A stretch of 64,000 nucleotides of DNA from Haliea salexigens DSM 19537. GTDB lineage: Bacteria > Pseudomonadota > Gammaproteobacteria > Pseudomonadales > Halieaceae. Below the pieces are notes generated by a model. It had not been told where the DNA came from, searched no databases, and saw only the letters and a program-made list of their open reading frames with translations. Both the position numbers and the translations under genes were made by a program. This document shows positions 25,487 through 34,619 of this stretch, one piece after another; position 1 is the first letter of the stretch; each line of letters opens with the position of its first letter. Where the stretch lies: assembly GCF_000423125.1 (NCBI RefSeq), contig NZ_AUHJ01000004.1, forward strand, positions 1-64,000, read 5' to 3'.

Positions 25487-26668
25487 ATGAGCAAAGAGTC
25501 AGTTGTCATCGTCAACGGTGCACGCACGCCAATGGGTGGTTTGCAGGGCAGCCTCGCTGCGCTGACCGCCGCACAACTCGGCAGCACCGCCATCGCCGCG
25601 GCACTTGAGCGCAGTGGCGTCGAAGCATCCGCAATCGACGAAATTTTCATGGGTTGCGTACTGCCCGGTGGCCTCAAGCAGGGCCCCGCCCGGCAGGCCG
25701 CGCGCGGCGCCGGCATCCCCGATGCGGCCGGTGCGGTGACGCTGAACAAACTCTGCGGCAGTGGCATGCAGGCCACGATATTCGGCTTCGACAGCATTGC
25801 CGCGGGCACTAACCAGGCCGTGGTCTGCGGCGGCATGGAAAGCATGAGCAACGCCCCGCACCTTATCCCGGGCGCCCGCGGCGGTGTGCGCACAGGGCAC
25901 GCCAAACTGCTGGATCACATGTTCGTGGATGGACTGGAAGACGCCGACACGGGCCGTGCCATGGGCAGTTTCGCCCAGGAAACAGCGAACCAGCGGGGCC
26001 TCACGCGTGAACAGATGGACGCGTTTGCCGTTGAATCCCTCACCCGCGCCAAGCGCGCCATTGAGGATGGATCACTGCAGGCGGAAACCGCGCCTGTTAC
26101 CGTCTCCGGTCGCAAAGGCGACACCGTGGTAAGCGACGACGAGCAGCCACACAAAGCAGCGCTGGACAAAATTCCCAACCTGCGCCCGGCCTTTGCCGCC
26201 GACGGCACCATCACCGCCGCCAACAGCAGCTCGATTTCCGACGGCGCCAGCGCCCTGGTGCTCATGAACGAGAGTACGGCAGAGGCCCAGGGCTTGAAGC
26301 CCATGGCCCGCATCGTGGCGCACGCCCGCCACAGCCAGCATCCTTCCGAGTTCACCATTGCTCCTATCGGTGCCATGGAAAAGCTGCTGGCAAAAACGGG
26401 CTGGAGCATCGACGATATTGACCTGTTTGAAATCAACGAAGCCTTCGCAATGGTCACCATGCTCGCCATTACTGACCTCGGCCTCGACCACAGCAAAGTG
26501 AACATCCACGGCGGCGCCTGCGCACAGGGCCACCCCATCGGCTCAACCGGCTCACGCATCATTGTCAGCCTGATGTACGCGCTGCAGAAACTGGGGAAAC
26601 AGCGCGGGGTTGCCGCGCTGTGCATCGGCGGCGGCGAGGCCACCGCTGTCGCCATTGAAATGATCTGA
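25487..26668 (+). CDS. Acetyl-CoA C-acyltransferase (thiolase)
   Basis: 393 residues, the usual thiolase length. The active-site set is complete: Cys90 (LNKLCGSGMQ), NEAFA, His349 (GGACAQGHPIGSTGSR) and Cys379 (LCIGGGEATA). It catalyses thiolytic cleavage of 3-ketoacyl-CoA or the reverse condensation. ATG at 25487. It is followed 43 bp later by ribB on the same strand and neighbours the crotonase operon, so a role in the same acyl-CoA pathway is plausible. No partner 3-hydroxyacyl-CoA dehydrogenase is adjacent. Confidence 0.92.
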   Translation: MSKESVVIVNGARTPMGGLQGSLAALTAAQLGSTAIAAALERSGVEASAIDEIFMGCVLPGGLKQGPARQAARGAGIPDAAGAVTLNKLCGSGMQATIFGFDSIAAGTNQAVVCGGMESMSNAPHLIPGARGGVRTGHAKLLDHMFVDGLEDADTGRAMGSFAQETANQRGLTREQMDAFAVESLTRAKRAIEDGSLQAETAPVTVSGRKGDTVVSDDEQPHKAALDKIPNLRPAFAADGTITAANSSSISDGASALVLMNESTAEAQGLKPMARIVAHARHSQHPSEFTIAPIGAMEKLLAKTGWSIDDIDLFEINEAFAMVTMLAITDLGLDHSKVNIHGGACAQGHPIGSTGSRIIVSLMYALQKLGKQRGVAALCIGGGEATAVAIEMI

Positions 26669-26711
26669 TACCGATACGGTGGGTCCTGCCCACCGCATCA
26701 CGAGGCAATAC

Positions 26712-27824
26712 ATGGCACTGAGCAGCATTCCAGACATTCTCGACGACATTCGCGCGGGCAAGATGGTCATCCTGATGGATGACGAGGACCGTGAGAACGA
26801 GGGCGATCTCATTGTTGCCGCCGAGGCTGTGACACCGGAAATCATCACGTTTTTTTCCAGTGAAGCCTGCGGCCTGATCTGCATGCCCATCACGGAGGAA
26901 CGCGCGCGTCGCCTGCAACTCCCCCTGATGGTGAGAGACAATCGCTCACAGCATGAGACCAATTTCACGGTATCAATAGATGCCGCCGAAAAACTGGGCC
27001 CCGGCATCAGTTCGATACAGCGCGCACATACAGTGCGTCAGGCGGTCGCCCCCAATGCCAAGCCCGGCGATATCATTCAGCCCGGCCACATCTTCCCCTT
27101 GGTTGCCAAGGCTGGTGGCGTGCTGCGCCGGGCCGGGCACACCGAGGCCGGCGTCGATCTGGCGAGAATGGCCGGCTTTGAGCCCGCATCCCTGATCGTG
27201 GAGATCATGAATGAAGACGGCACCATGGCACGGCGCCCGCAACTCGAGGTTTTTGCCGAACGCCACGGGCTGCGCATGGGTACCATTGCCGACCTCATCG
27301 AGTACCGCTCGCTGCATGAGCAGTCAATCGAGCTGCGCGACACGAAAACGGTCAATACGGAGTTCGGCGAATTTACGCTCTACACGTTTAGCGACCTCAT
27401 AGACGACACGCTGCACTTTGCCCTGACTCGCGGTGAACTGAGCGAAGACAATGCCTCACTCGTGCGTGTACAGACGGTGAATTTGCTGCGCGATGTGGTG
27501 GGCACTCTGATCGGTGACGATACACCCGGCTGGTCATCGCGCCGTGCACTGGAACGCATAGCGGCGGAAAACCTCGGCGCTCTGGTACTGATCGGCCAGC
27601 CAGTCTCATCGACACAGGCGCTGGCCGACGTGATTCAATACCCGAATGCCCCGGCCATCACCAACAGCAAAAACGGCGGTATCGGTAACTACCGGGTCAT
27701 CGGTACCGGCGCGCAGATCCTCAAGCGCCTCGGGGTGGGCAAGATGCGCCTGATGTCGGCGCCGATACGCTTCAACGCGCTGTCGGGCTTTAGCCTGGAA
27801 GTGACCGAGTTCGTGCAACCCTGA
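26712..27824 (+). CDS. ribB: 3,4-dihydroxy-2-butanone-4-phosphate synthase with degenerate GTP cyclohydrolase II domain
   Basis: 370 residues from the ATG at 26712. The N-terminal ~200 residues are RibB with the acidic motif MDDEDRENEGDL (22-33), the CGLICMPIT segment and GHTEAGVDLAR. The C-terminal half occupies the place of RibA but lacks its zinc cysteines and the RCDCG motif; the equivalent stretch reads VRVQTVNLLRDVVGTLIGDD. So it should make dihydroxybutanone phosphate from ribulose 5-phosphate for riboflavin synthesis but not open GTP. Such RibBX proteins are known in gammaproteobacteria; a separate RibA is expected elsewhere. Confidence 0.9.
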   Translation: MALSSIPDILDDIRAGKMVILMDDEDRENEGDLIVAAEAVTPEIITFFSSEACGLICMPITEERARRLQLPLMVRDNRSQHETNFTVSIDAAEKLGPGISSIQRAHTVRQAVAPNAKPGDIIQPGHIFPLVAKAGGVLRRAGHTEAGVDLARMAGFEPASLIVEIMNEDGTMARRPQLEVFAERHGLRMGTIADLIEYRSLHEQSIELRDTKTVNTEFGEFTLYTFSDLIDDTLHFALTRGELSEDNASLVRVQTVNLLRDVVGTLIGDDTPGWSSRRALERIAAENLGALVLIGQPVSSTQALADVIQYPNAPAITNSKNGGIGNYRVIGTGAQILKRLGVGKMRLMSAPIRFNALSGFSLEVTEFVQP

Positions 27825-27837
27825 CACAGAACGGCGT

Positions 27838-28599
27838 TTAGTCGAACCTGGGCGCCCGCTTTTCAAAGAATGCGGTGAGCGCTTCCAGGTTATCGGGCGA
27901 GCCCGCCTGCCGGGCCATTCCCGCCTGCTCCGCCACAAACGCTGCATCGATGGCCGCCGTGTGGTGCATGCGCAGACAGCTCTTGATCTCACGCAGGGCG
28001 CTCACAGGCCATTGCGCTACGGCCGCAGCGCGTTGCAGGGCATGCGCCAGCAGCTGCTCGTCAGGTATAACCTGCGCGACGATTCCCAATTCCAGTGCGC
28101 GTGGCGCGTCAATCCACTCTGCCGTATAGAACAGCTCCGCGGCGCGCTGGGCGCCAATATTTGCCTGCAGCATGTAACTGCTCGCCCACTCCGGAACCAG
28201 GCCCAACGCCGCGAACGGCAAGCGCATGCGAAATGTTTCGCCGGCATACACCATGTCGGCATGAAACAATACGGTAGCGCCACCCCCGATGGCGGCACCC
28301 CTGGCCGCTGCTACCAGCGGTTTGTCGAAATCGGCCACGGCACGGGCGGCACTTTCAAACGGGTGCGGGGCATCAGATTCCGTGCCGGCAAAGCTGGCGA
28401 GATCGACGCCCGCGCTAAAACTGTCACCGGCGCCGGTGAGCACAACGCAGGCGACGCTGTCATCCTGCGCTGCCGCCTGGAACGCCTCACGCAGCGCAAT
28501 CCACAGGGGGTCATTGATAGCGTTTTTCTTAGCGGGGCGATTAAGCGTAAGCAAGCGCACGCGGCCCAGTTGCTCCTGCAGCAATACGTTGTCATTCAT
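27838..28599 (-). CDS. Crotonase-family enoyl-CoA isomerase-like protein
   Basis: 253 residues from the ATG at 28599. Crotonase fold with SFSAGVDLASF (oxyanion) and GAAIGGGATVLFHADMVYAG. The hydratase Glu in the first loop is Ala (GGGATV), while a Glu is present in LGLVPEWASS, the place of the single catalytic Glu of Delta3-Delta2-enoyl-CoA isomerases. So an isomerase is more likely than a hydratase. Last gene of the minus-strand catabolic operon, 102 bp after the hydratase gene. It converges with ribB, 13 bp apart. Confidence 0.78.
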   Translation of the reverse strand: MNDNVLLQEQLGRVRLLTLNRPAKKNAINDPLWIALREAFQAAAQDDSVACVVLTGAGDSFSAGVDLASFAGTESDAPHPFESAARAVADFDKPLVAAARGAAIGGGATVLFHADMVYAGETFRMRLPFAALGLVPEWASSYMLQANIGAQRAAELFYTAEWIDAPRALELGIVAQVIPDEQLLAHALQRAAAVAQWPVSALREIKSCLRMHHTAAIDAAFVAEQAGMARQAGSPDNLEALTAFFEKRAPRFD

Positions 28600-28701
28600 C
28601 GGCTCAGGGCTCCTCGTGGAATACGACAAATTCGTCGAGTGCGGCAAAGCTGGTGGGCACCAGCACCGGCGTGCCAGCGGCAACAGCGACGCACCGACGG
28701 C

Positions 28702-29520
28702 TTACTCACCGCGGAACTGCGCGGGACGTTTTTCCTTGAAAGCACGCATGCCTTCTCTGGCATCAGCCGATGCGAATACCGGCCCTGCCAGCGCATCGGA
28801 GGCGAGCATGGCATCCTCCTCGGCCATACACTCCTGATGCTCGCGCAGCGAGCGCGTGACGGCGGCAACGGCGAGTGGCGCATTGGCGCAGATTCTCGCG
28901 GCGTATTCCCGTGCCGCCTGCAGGGTTGAGCCCGGTGTTACCAGCTTGTTCACCAGCCCCCAGTCAAGCGCCTGCTGCGCACTGATGTGCTCGCCACAGA
29001 GCAGCATTTCGGCGGCCAGGCAATAGGGTATCTGACGTCGCAAGCGCACGGTGGAGCCCGCCATCGGATAGAGCCCGCGGGCCACTTCGGTCACACCAAA
29101 CACGGCATCCTCAGCCGCGACGCGAATATCGGTGCCCTGCAGAATCTCGGTACCACCCGCAAGCGCGTAACCCTCCACCGCGAGGATCAATGGTTTGGCC
29201 GGCCGGTTGTCACGCAGCAGCGCTTGCCAGTGCAGGTTCGGCACCTCTGCCATCAGGGCCATGAACTCGTCGCTGGCACCCTGGTCGCCCTCGGCGCCCG
29301 CTTTCAAATCCATGCCGGCGCAGAAGGTGTTGCCGCGCGCGGTGAGAATGGCGCAACGCAGCGCCGGGTCCTCATCCAGCCGGCGCCATGCGCGATACAT
29401 GCCCAGCAGCATGGCCGGGTTGAAGGCGTTTTTCGCCTCCGGACGATTCAGGGTAACGAAGAGTACGCCCTCCTCCTGCTCGACCAGGCAACTCGGGGTG
29501 CTGATATCCAGTTCTTGCAC
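28702..29520 (-). CDS. Enoyl-CoA hydratase (crotonase family)
   Basis: 272 residues with a GTG start at 29520; AAGGAG lies seven bases upstream. Oxyanion loop FCAGMDLKAG. Both hydratase glutamates are present: Glu125 (AGGTEILQGTD) and Glu145 (FGVTEVARG), spaced 20 residues as in rat mitochondrial hydratase, so water addition to enoyl-CoA is expected. Lies 29 bp after the acyl-CoA synthetase gene in the catabolic operon. Confidence 0.87.
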   Translation of the reverse strand: MQELDISTPSCLVEQEEGVLFVTLNRPEAKNAFNPAMLLGMYRAWRRLDEDPALRCAILTARGNTFCAGMDLKAGAEGDQGASDEFMALMAEVPNLHWQALLRDNRPAKPLILAVEGYALAGGTEILQGTDIRVAAEDAVFGVTEVARGLYPMAGSTVRLRRQIPYCLAAEMLLCGEHISAQQALDWGLVNKLVTPGSTLQAAREYAARICANAPLAVAAVTRSLREHQECMAEEDAMLASDALAGPVFASADAREGMRAFKEKRPAQFRGE

Positions 29521-29549
29521 GATGTGGCTCCTTGTGTGCTTACGAGCAT

Positions 29550-31178
29550 CTACTCTGCGCGGTGTGCACCCGACAACGCGATATCGAGTGCTTTGGGATA
29601 GGCTGGCTTGCCGCTGGGTGCGCGCGGCACCTCCGTCACCAGGTGCAGCTCGCGCGGCACTTTATAGCCGGCAATGTGCTTGCGTGCTTCATCCTGCAAC
29701 GATGCCAGGCACAGGGACTGCCCATCCCGCGCCGCCACCACCGCGGTAACCCGGCTACCCAGCCGCTGATCTGGCGTGCCCACTACCAGGCAGTCAAATA
29801 CCGCCGGGTGATTTTTCAAGGCCTGCTCAACCTCCTCCGGGAACACCTTTTCGCCCCCCGTGTTGATGCAGTTCGACCCGCGGCCGTACACGGTAATCGT
29901 GTCGTCATCCTCCAGTTTGGCCTCATCTCCGGTGAGCAACCAGACCTGGCCTTCAACCGGCACAAAGGTCTTCGCAGTCTTCTCGGGGTCGTTGTAATAG
30001 CCGACCGGAATGTGGCCACAGCGTGCGAAAATGCCTTTTTCTCCGGGGCGGACCTCGCGGTAACTGCCATCAGCATTCTGCGCGAGAACCGACATGAACT
30101 CGCTGCGGGTGACATTGCCAAGCCCCTCGCCTGCCCTGCCGCCGCCATCTGCCCCCATTGCGCCAGACTCAGATGAACCGAAGCTGTTACGCACCATGAT
30201 ATTCGGCAAAAGCTCACGAAACGCGTCCTGCTTGCTGGCAGAAAACACGGCCCCTCCGGAACCCACGGCGAACACCGAGCTCAGGTCCCAGCGCCCGGGA
30301 TGTGCCCGCAGCGCATCCAGCAGTGGCACCGCCATGGCATCGCCCACGATGGTCAAGGAGTTAACGCGCTCACGTTCAACAATGTCCCACACATCCTCGG
30401 CGACCAGATGGTGCGCCGGGTTGAGCACCAGCGCGTTTCCCGACAGCAGCTGTATGCAGGCGTACCACCAACAGGCGCCGTGCATCAGGGGCGCCAGCGC
30501 TATGCCAACTATCGCGAAATCGCCAATGCGCTCGGCAATCTGTTCCGGTTCGGTGATCACGCCGTCAGGGTGAAAATAGCCCCCGCCGCCCATCGCCGCG
30601 TAAAACACGTGTTTGTGCGGCCACATGACCCCCTTGGGCATGCCGGTAGTGCCGCCGGTGTACAGGATGAACAGATCATCATCGGCGCGCTCGGCGAAAT
30701 CCCGCGCTGCGCTCTCGCCCGCAAGCGCCTGTTCATAGGCGATGCTGCCAATGCTCTCGGGGTTCACACCACTGTCGTCCTCGACGTAGACAAATGTGGT
30801 CAGTGCCGGCGCTGTGCTATGGACCGCGGCGATATGGGGCGCAAACTCGCGGTGATGAATACACGCCACCAAATCCGCGTTACTGAGGATATAAGCCAGC
30901 TCCTCCTCCACATAGCGGTAGTTGATGTTGATGGGCACCGCGCGCAACTTGAAGCACGCGAGCATACCTTCCAGGTACTCGTTACAGTTGTAGAGGTACA
31001 AGCCCACGTGCTGGCCCGCTTGCACGCCCCGTGCAGCGAGAAAGTGCGCAAGCCGGTTGGCGCGCTGCTCCAGCTGCTCATAGGTCGAGCGCTGTTGACC
31101 ACACACCAGCGCTGTGCGCTCTGGCACCCGGTCGGCCACCAGTTCGAACAGGTCGGCGATGTTGAAATGTCGCGGCAT
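29550..31178 (-). CDS. Acyl-CoA synthetase (AMP-forming)
   Basis: 542 residues. ANL-superfamily motifs: P-loop ILYTGGTTGMPKGVMWPH (about 175-192), A5 region SFGSSESGAMG, A7 WLLTGDEAKLEDDD, A8 VYGRGSNCINTGGEKVFPEEVE and A10 PSGKPAYPK. It activates a carboxylic acid to its CoA thioester with ATP. Closest in pattern to the FadD3/FadD17-like acyl-CoA synthetases of steroid and branched-acid metabolism; that closeness is judged from memory. ATG at 31178 with GGAG upstream, 24 bp after the aldolase-like gene. Confidence 0.9.
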   Translation of the reverse strand: MPRHFNIADLFELVADRVPERTALVCGQQRSTYEQLEQRANRLAHFLAARGVQAGQHVGLYLYNCNEYLEGMLACFKLRAVPININYRYVEEELAYILSNADLVACIHHREFAPHIAAVHSTAPALTTFVYVEDDSGVNPESIGSIAYEQALAGESAARDFAERADDDLFILYTGGTTGMPKGVMWPHKHVFYAAMGGGGYFHPDGVITEPEQIAERIGDFAIVGIALAPLMHGACWWYACIQLLSGNALVLNPAHHLVAEDVWDIVERERVNSLTIVGDAMAVPLLDALRAHPGRWDLSSVFAVGSGGAVFSASKQDAFRELLPNIMVRNSFGSSESGAMGADGGGRAGEGLGNVTRSEFMSVLAQNADGSYREVRPGEKGIFARCGHIPVGYYNDPEKTAKTFVPVEGQVWLLTGDEAKLEDDDTITVYGRGSNCINTGGEKVFPEEVEQALKNHPAVFDCLVVGTPDQRLGSRVTAVVAARDGQSLCLASLQDEARKHIAGYKVPRELHLVTEVPRAPSGKPAYPKALDIALSGAHRAE

Positions 31179-31202
31179 GGTGTGTCTCCGTTTCAGCGTG
31201 AT

Positions 31203-32363
31203 TCAGTTCTTGTGGGCACCGACAACCCACATGGAAAAAAATTGTGCGCCACCGCCATACGCGTGGCCAAGGGCCAGACGGGCATTCTCGACCTGATGCG
31301 CGCCGGCATCACCGCGCACCTGACGGGCGGCTTCCGCGAAACGGATCATGCCGGACGCTCCGATGGGATTGGAACTGAGCACACCGCCGGAGCAGTTCCA
31401 GGGGATATCGCCCCCATCGTCGAGCGACGTGGCACCGTCCAGGGTCAGCTTCCAGCCCTCCCCTGGCGGCGCAAAGCCCAGATTCTCCAGCCACATGGGT
31501 TCGTACCAGCTAAACGGTACGTACACCTCTGCACAATCGAAATCGCGGCGTGGGTCCATGACTCCGGCCTGCGCATAGACGTCGGCCGCGCAGTCGCGAC
31601 CGGCCTGGGGGCTCACTTCATCGCGCCCCGCGTACATGGTGGGCTCGGAGCGCATGGCGACCCCGCGAATCCAGGCGGGCGGCTTGTTGCCGCTAATGCT
31701 GTCAGCGGCGGCGATCACCATCGCGCAGGCGCCATCAGAGGAGGGACAGGCCTCGAGGAAGCGCAGTGGATCCCAGAGCATCATCGAGTCGCGCACCTCC
31801 TGCTCGGTAATGTCGGGTAGCTGCAGGTGTGCCAACGGGTTGCGGGCTCCGTGGCGCCGATCCTTCACCGCAACGCGTATGCCGACACCCTCGGGTGCGT
31901 TGGTACGGCGTATGTATTCGCGAATGATGGGTGCGAAATACCCCCCGGCGCCGGCGTTCAGGTGCACGGAAAAAGGCTGCGGTGTCGACAGCGCCCACAT
32001 GGCGTTGGACTCGGATTGTTTTTCGTAGGTGACGGTGAGCACCCGTTTGAACGTACCGCTCTGGACGTGCGAGGCGGCGACGATGGCGGTGGAACCACCC
32101 ACCGACCCGGCAGTGTGCACCCGCAGCATAGGCTTGCCGCTGGCCCCGAGTGCATCGGCGAGATAGCTCTCGGGCATAACCACGCCCTCAAACATGTCCG
32201 GCGCTTTGCCAATCACCACGGCATCGATGTCGTCAAAGCCCACACCGGCGTCCGCCAGTGCCCTGTCGACCGCTTCCCGCAGCAGGCCGGCTATCGACAC
32301 ATCGGAGCGCCGGGTCTTGTATCGGGTCTGGCCTATGCCAACCACCGCAGCCCATTCAGCCAT
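31203..32363 (-). CDS. Thiolase-fold acyl-CoA aldolase/lipid-transfer-type protein (Ltp-like), Cys replaced
   Basis: 386 residues of SCP-x/Ltp type (VGIGQTRYKTRRSD at the N-terminus, LALGHAYGGGAQFFS near the C-terminus). In the nucleophile loop RVHTAGSVGGSTAI the position of the thiolase Cys aligns to Ser87, so normal thiolysis is unlikely. The related steroid aldolases Ltp2, Ltp3 and Ltp4 of actinobacteria also lack the thiolase Cys, cleave C-C bonds by retro-aldol chemistry, and Ltp2 needs a DUF35 partner. The start shares one base with the preceding stop (TAATG). Aldolase activity is inferred. Confidence 0.75.
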   Translation of the reverse strand: MAEWAAVVGIGQTRYKTRRSDVSIAGLLREAVDRALADAGVGFDDIDAVVIGKAPDMFEGVVMPESYLADALGASGKPMLRVHTAGSVGGSTAIVAASHVQSGTFKRVLTVTYEKQSESNAMWALSTPQPFSVHLNAGAGGYFAPIIREYIRRTNAPEGVGIRVAVKDRRHGARNPLAHLQLPDITEQEVRDSMMLWDPLRFLEACPSSDGACAMVIAAADSISGNKPPAWIRGVAMRSEPTMYAGRDEVSPQAGRDCAADVYAQAGVMDPRRDFDCAEVYVPFSWYEPMWLENLGFAPPGEGWKLTLDGATSLDDGGDIPWNCSGGVLSSNPIGASGMIRFAEAARQVRGDAGAHQVENARLALGHAYGGGAQFFSMWVVGAHKN

Positions 32364-33421
32364 TACGCACCCTCCAGTACCGCCACAAGGTTGTGTTGCA
32401 GACAGGGGCCACTCGTGGCGTGGGCCACCCCGCGGCGCGCGTCTCCGTTGACGATACGCTGGAATACTTCACCCACCCGGGCAAGGCCCGAGGCCATCAT
32501 CAGGTTTCCGGCAAGCACGCCACCGCTGGGGTTGACCACGGTGGCCTCATCCAGCCCGAGTGCGCGGGTCAGGATAATTTCCTGATGGCTGAACGGGGCG
32601 TAGATTTCCGCAACGTCAAGCGCTGCCTCGTGCACCCCGGCCGCCGCCGCAGCCTGGCGTGTCGATACCGAGTCGGTGAGGTCGCGCATACAGGGGTTGT
32701 GGCTCTCGATACGCTGGTCAATGCCGGTGAGCCGAACATAGGGCACACCCCAGCGGCGCGCCTGTTCGACGGTCGCGATAATCATCGCCGCCGCGCCATC
32801 CGATACCGGCGCGCAGTCGCCGCGGCGCAGTGGCGCCAACAGGTAGTCATCCTGCAACAACGCTGCCACGCCGACATCCCCCGCCAGCTGTGCCAGGGGG
32901 TTGGCCTGCGCATTCTGCCGCGAGCGTGACACAACCGCTGCCATATCGCTTTCAGTGATCGACCCACTATCGAGCAGCATCCTCGCCTGCAAGGCCGCGA
33001 GCGATACAGTATCAAGCCAGAGTGGCGCGAGGTAATAAGGATCGAGCCGCTGCGACAGCACCGCAGGTAACTCGCCCGGCGAGGATTTACCGAAACCGTA
33101 GAGCAACGCGGAGTCCGCATGCCCCGTACGAATCTTCAGCACCGCTTCATAGAGCGCCCAGGCAGCGTCCATTTCCACATGCGACTCTTTCAATGGGGGC
33201 ACGGCCCCCAGCGCATCGACCCCCGCGACGAAGGCGAAAGCGGCGCCCTGCAGATAGTCGCAACTGCCCGAACAGACAAAGTCGACATCCTGGGCGCTGT
33301 TCAACCCCACCTGGGCGTACACAGCCTGCAACTGGGGCATGATAAGCTCGACTTCATTGACGGCGCCGATATCGGCGACACAGGCGCTCTGGCTGAAAGC
33401 AACAACCGCGATTTCCCTCAT
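32363..33421 (-). CDS. Second thiolase-fold protein lacking the catalytic Cys (Ltp3/Ltp4-like)
   Basis: 352 residues, shorter than true thiolases. The nucleophile loop reads KESHVEMDAAWALYEAV with no Cys, and the C-terminal half keeps APFSHQEIILTRALGL, NPSGGVLAGNL and GLARVGEVFQRI, the pattern of Ltp-type proteins. It is coupled on both sides (ATGA with the DUF35 gene before, shared base with the aldolase-like gene after). It probably forms a hetero-oligomer with the other thiolase-fold protein and the DUF35 proteins. The exact reaction is unknown. Confidence 0.72.
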   Translation of the reverse strand: MREIAVVAFSQSACVADIGAVNEVELIMPQLQAVYAQVGLNSAQDVDFVCSGSCDYLQGAAFAFVAGVDALGAVPPLKESHVEMDAAWALYEAVLKIRTGHADSALLYGFGKSSPGELPAVLSQRLDPYYLAPLWLDTVSLAALQARMLLDSGSITESDMAAVVSRSRQNAQANPLAQLAGDVGVAALLQDDYLLAPLRRGDCAPVSDGAAAMIIATVEQARRWGVPYVRLTGIDQRIESHNPCMRDLTDSVSTRQAAAAAGVHEAALDVAEIYAPFSHQEIILTRALGLDEATVVNPSGGVLAGNLMMASGLARVGEVFQRIVNGDARRGVAHATSGPCLQHNLVAVLEGA

Positions 33422-33939
33422 CGCGGCACCCCCGGGCCGGACACCGGCAGCGTGCCAATACGCTCCACCGGCACATCGGGCTCATCGAGCGGCCGGAAAT
33501 GACGGATATTATCCATGGCGTAATCCCACTCCTCCGGCGGCCGCCACACCGCCTGTACCCGCTGCCCGATACGCACCGCCTCGTTGACACAGTCACTGAG
33601 CAGGTGAATAAAGGATATATTGGCCCCGTCCAGCACAATGTTCGCCACGACGTACGGGGGTTCAATGGGATTGCCCGGAATGGGGATGTGCACAATGGTG
33701 AACGACTGCACGGTGCCCCGGTCGGGCAGCAATACTTCCTCCGTTGTGGGCACGCCGCAGGCTGGGCAGGAGCCGCGAGCAGGAATATAGACATTGCCAC
33801 AGCGCGGACAGCGCTGGCCACTGAGCAGCCCTTCCCTGAGGCGCGCAAGAAACCGGGCGGGGGCCGTTCCGGCGGTAAAATGGTAGTGCAGGTAAACCGG
33901 AGCTTCGATGCCTGTCACATCCGGGCGTGCTGCGCTCAT
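33418..33939 (-). CDS. DUF35 OB-fold protein with zinc ribbon
   Basis: 173 residues from the ATG at 33939. An N-terminal helix is followed by a rubredoxin-like zinc ribbon (Cys44, Cys47, Cys58, Cys61: QRCPRCGN and SCPACG) and an OB fold (GTVQSFTIVHIPIPGNPIEP, YVVANIVLDG). DUF35 proteins bind and stabilise thiolase-fold aldolases or act as acyl-CoA chaperones, as ChsH2 does for Ltp2. It overlaps both neighbouring genes by four bases, pointing to stoichiometric production. Confidence 0.85.
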   Translation of the reverse strand: MSAARPDVTGIEAPVYLHYHFTAGTAPARFLARLREGLLSGQRCPRCGNVYIPARGSCPACGVPTTEEVLLPDRGTVQSFTIVHIPIPGNPIEPPYVVANIVLDGANISFIHLLSDCVNEAVRIGQRVQAVWRPPEEWDYAMDNIRHFRPLDEPDVPVERIGTLPVSGPGVPR

Positions 33940-34391
33940 GATGCACCTCCCGGCACGGGTACGAAGCAGCGAATATCCGTGATATGCCCGCGCGGCTCTG
34001 CCACCCAGGCCACGCGCACGCGCCCCCCGGTGCTTACCGCCTCGGCCGAGGACGCTTGCAAGCAATGAATCATCGGTACGTCGGCACCGTCGAGGCGCAC
34101 CATCACCCAGGCGAAGGGCTGCTGCAGCGGATGCGAGGCTCGCGGCTCTGACACCCAGCACCAGCTGACCACGGTGCCCTCCTGGCCCACTTCCACCCAG
34201 TCCGACAGGGCGGCTGCCGTGGCAGGGTCATACTCCGGTGGCGGCACCAGCACGCGGCCGTCGCTGCCGCGGATGCCGAGCACCCGACTGTCGCGCAAGC
34301 CGGTGAGGAATCTGCCTACCACCGGCCCCGTAGAGCGTGTATAGGTGAATCCGAGCTCAAATTCCTGGCTTAATTTTTCTGTTATGGCCAT
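33936..34391 (-). CDS. DUF35-like OB-fold protein without zinc ribbon
   Basis: 151 residues. It has the OB-fold part of DUF35 (GTVVSWCWVSEPRASHPLQQ, PFAWVMVRLDGADVPMIHCL, GGRVRVAWVAEPRG) and an N-terminal helix region with RFLTGLRDSRVLGIRGSDG, but no CxxC pairs, so it should not bind zinc. First gene of the catabolic operon. It is likely a paired subunit to the zinc-bearing DUF35 protein, one per thiolase-fold partner (inference). Confidence 0.75.
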   Translation of the reverse strand: MAITEKLSQEFELGFTYTRSTGPVVGRFLTGLRDSRVLGIRGSDGRVLVPPPEYDPATAAALSDWVEVGQEGTVVSWCWVSEPRASHPLQQPFAWVMVRLDGADVPMIHCLQASSAEAVSTGGRVRVAWVAEPRGHITDIRCFVPVPGGAS

Positions 34392-34619
34392 TGGCAGACG
34401 CTCCCGACTGAACCGTGCGCTGAGTATTCAACAGCGGGGGCCTGATCTCAATGACACAATGCGGCAGCCAGGAGTGACATTTCTGATCACCGCTGCCCCC
34501 AGCTGAGGGTTTCCCTGCTTATACCAGTTACCCCCGTCTGCTGCGGCGACCCTGTGCCTGTGGGCCAATCACCCTTACTATGGTGACAGGTACATCTTTC
34601 ACTCCGAGGAGAACAGCAC
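34392..34619. promoter_or_regulatory. Divergent promoter region, catabolic operon / extradiol dioxygenase
   Basis: 228 bp between the divergent starts at 34391 and 34620. It should carry both promoters. GAGGAG precedes the dioxygenase start. I see no long dyad, and no regulator gene is adjacent. Confidence 0.45.

Noticed and set aside
30300-31820. 506-codon frame antisense to the acyl-CoA synthetase and aldolase-like genes
   Set aside because: Spans two well-supported genes on the other strand and shows no recognisable motif.
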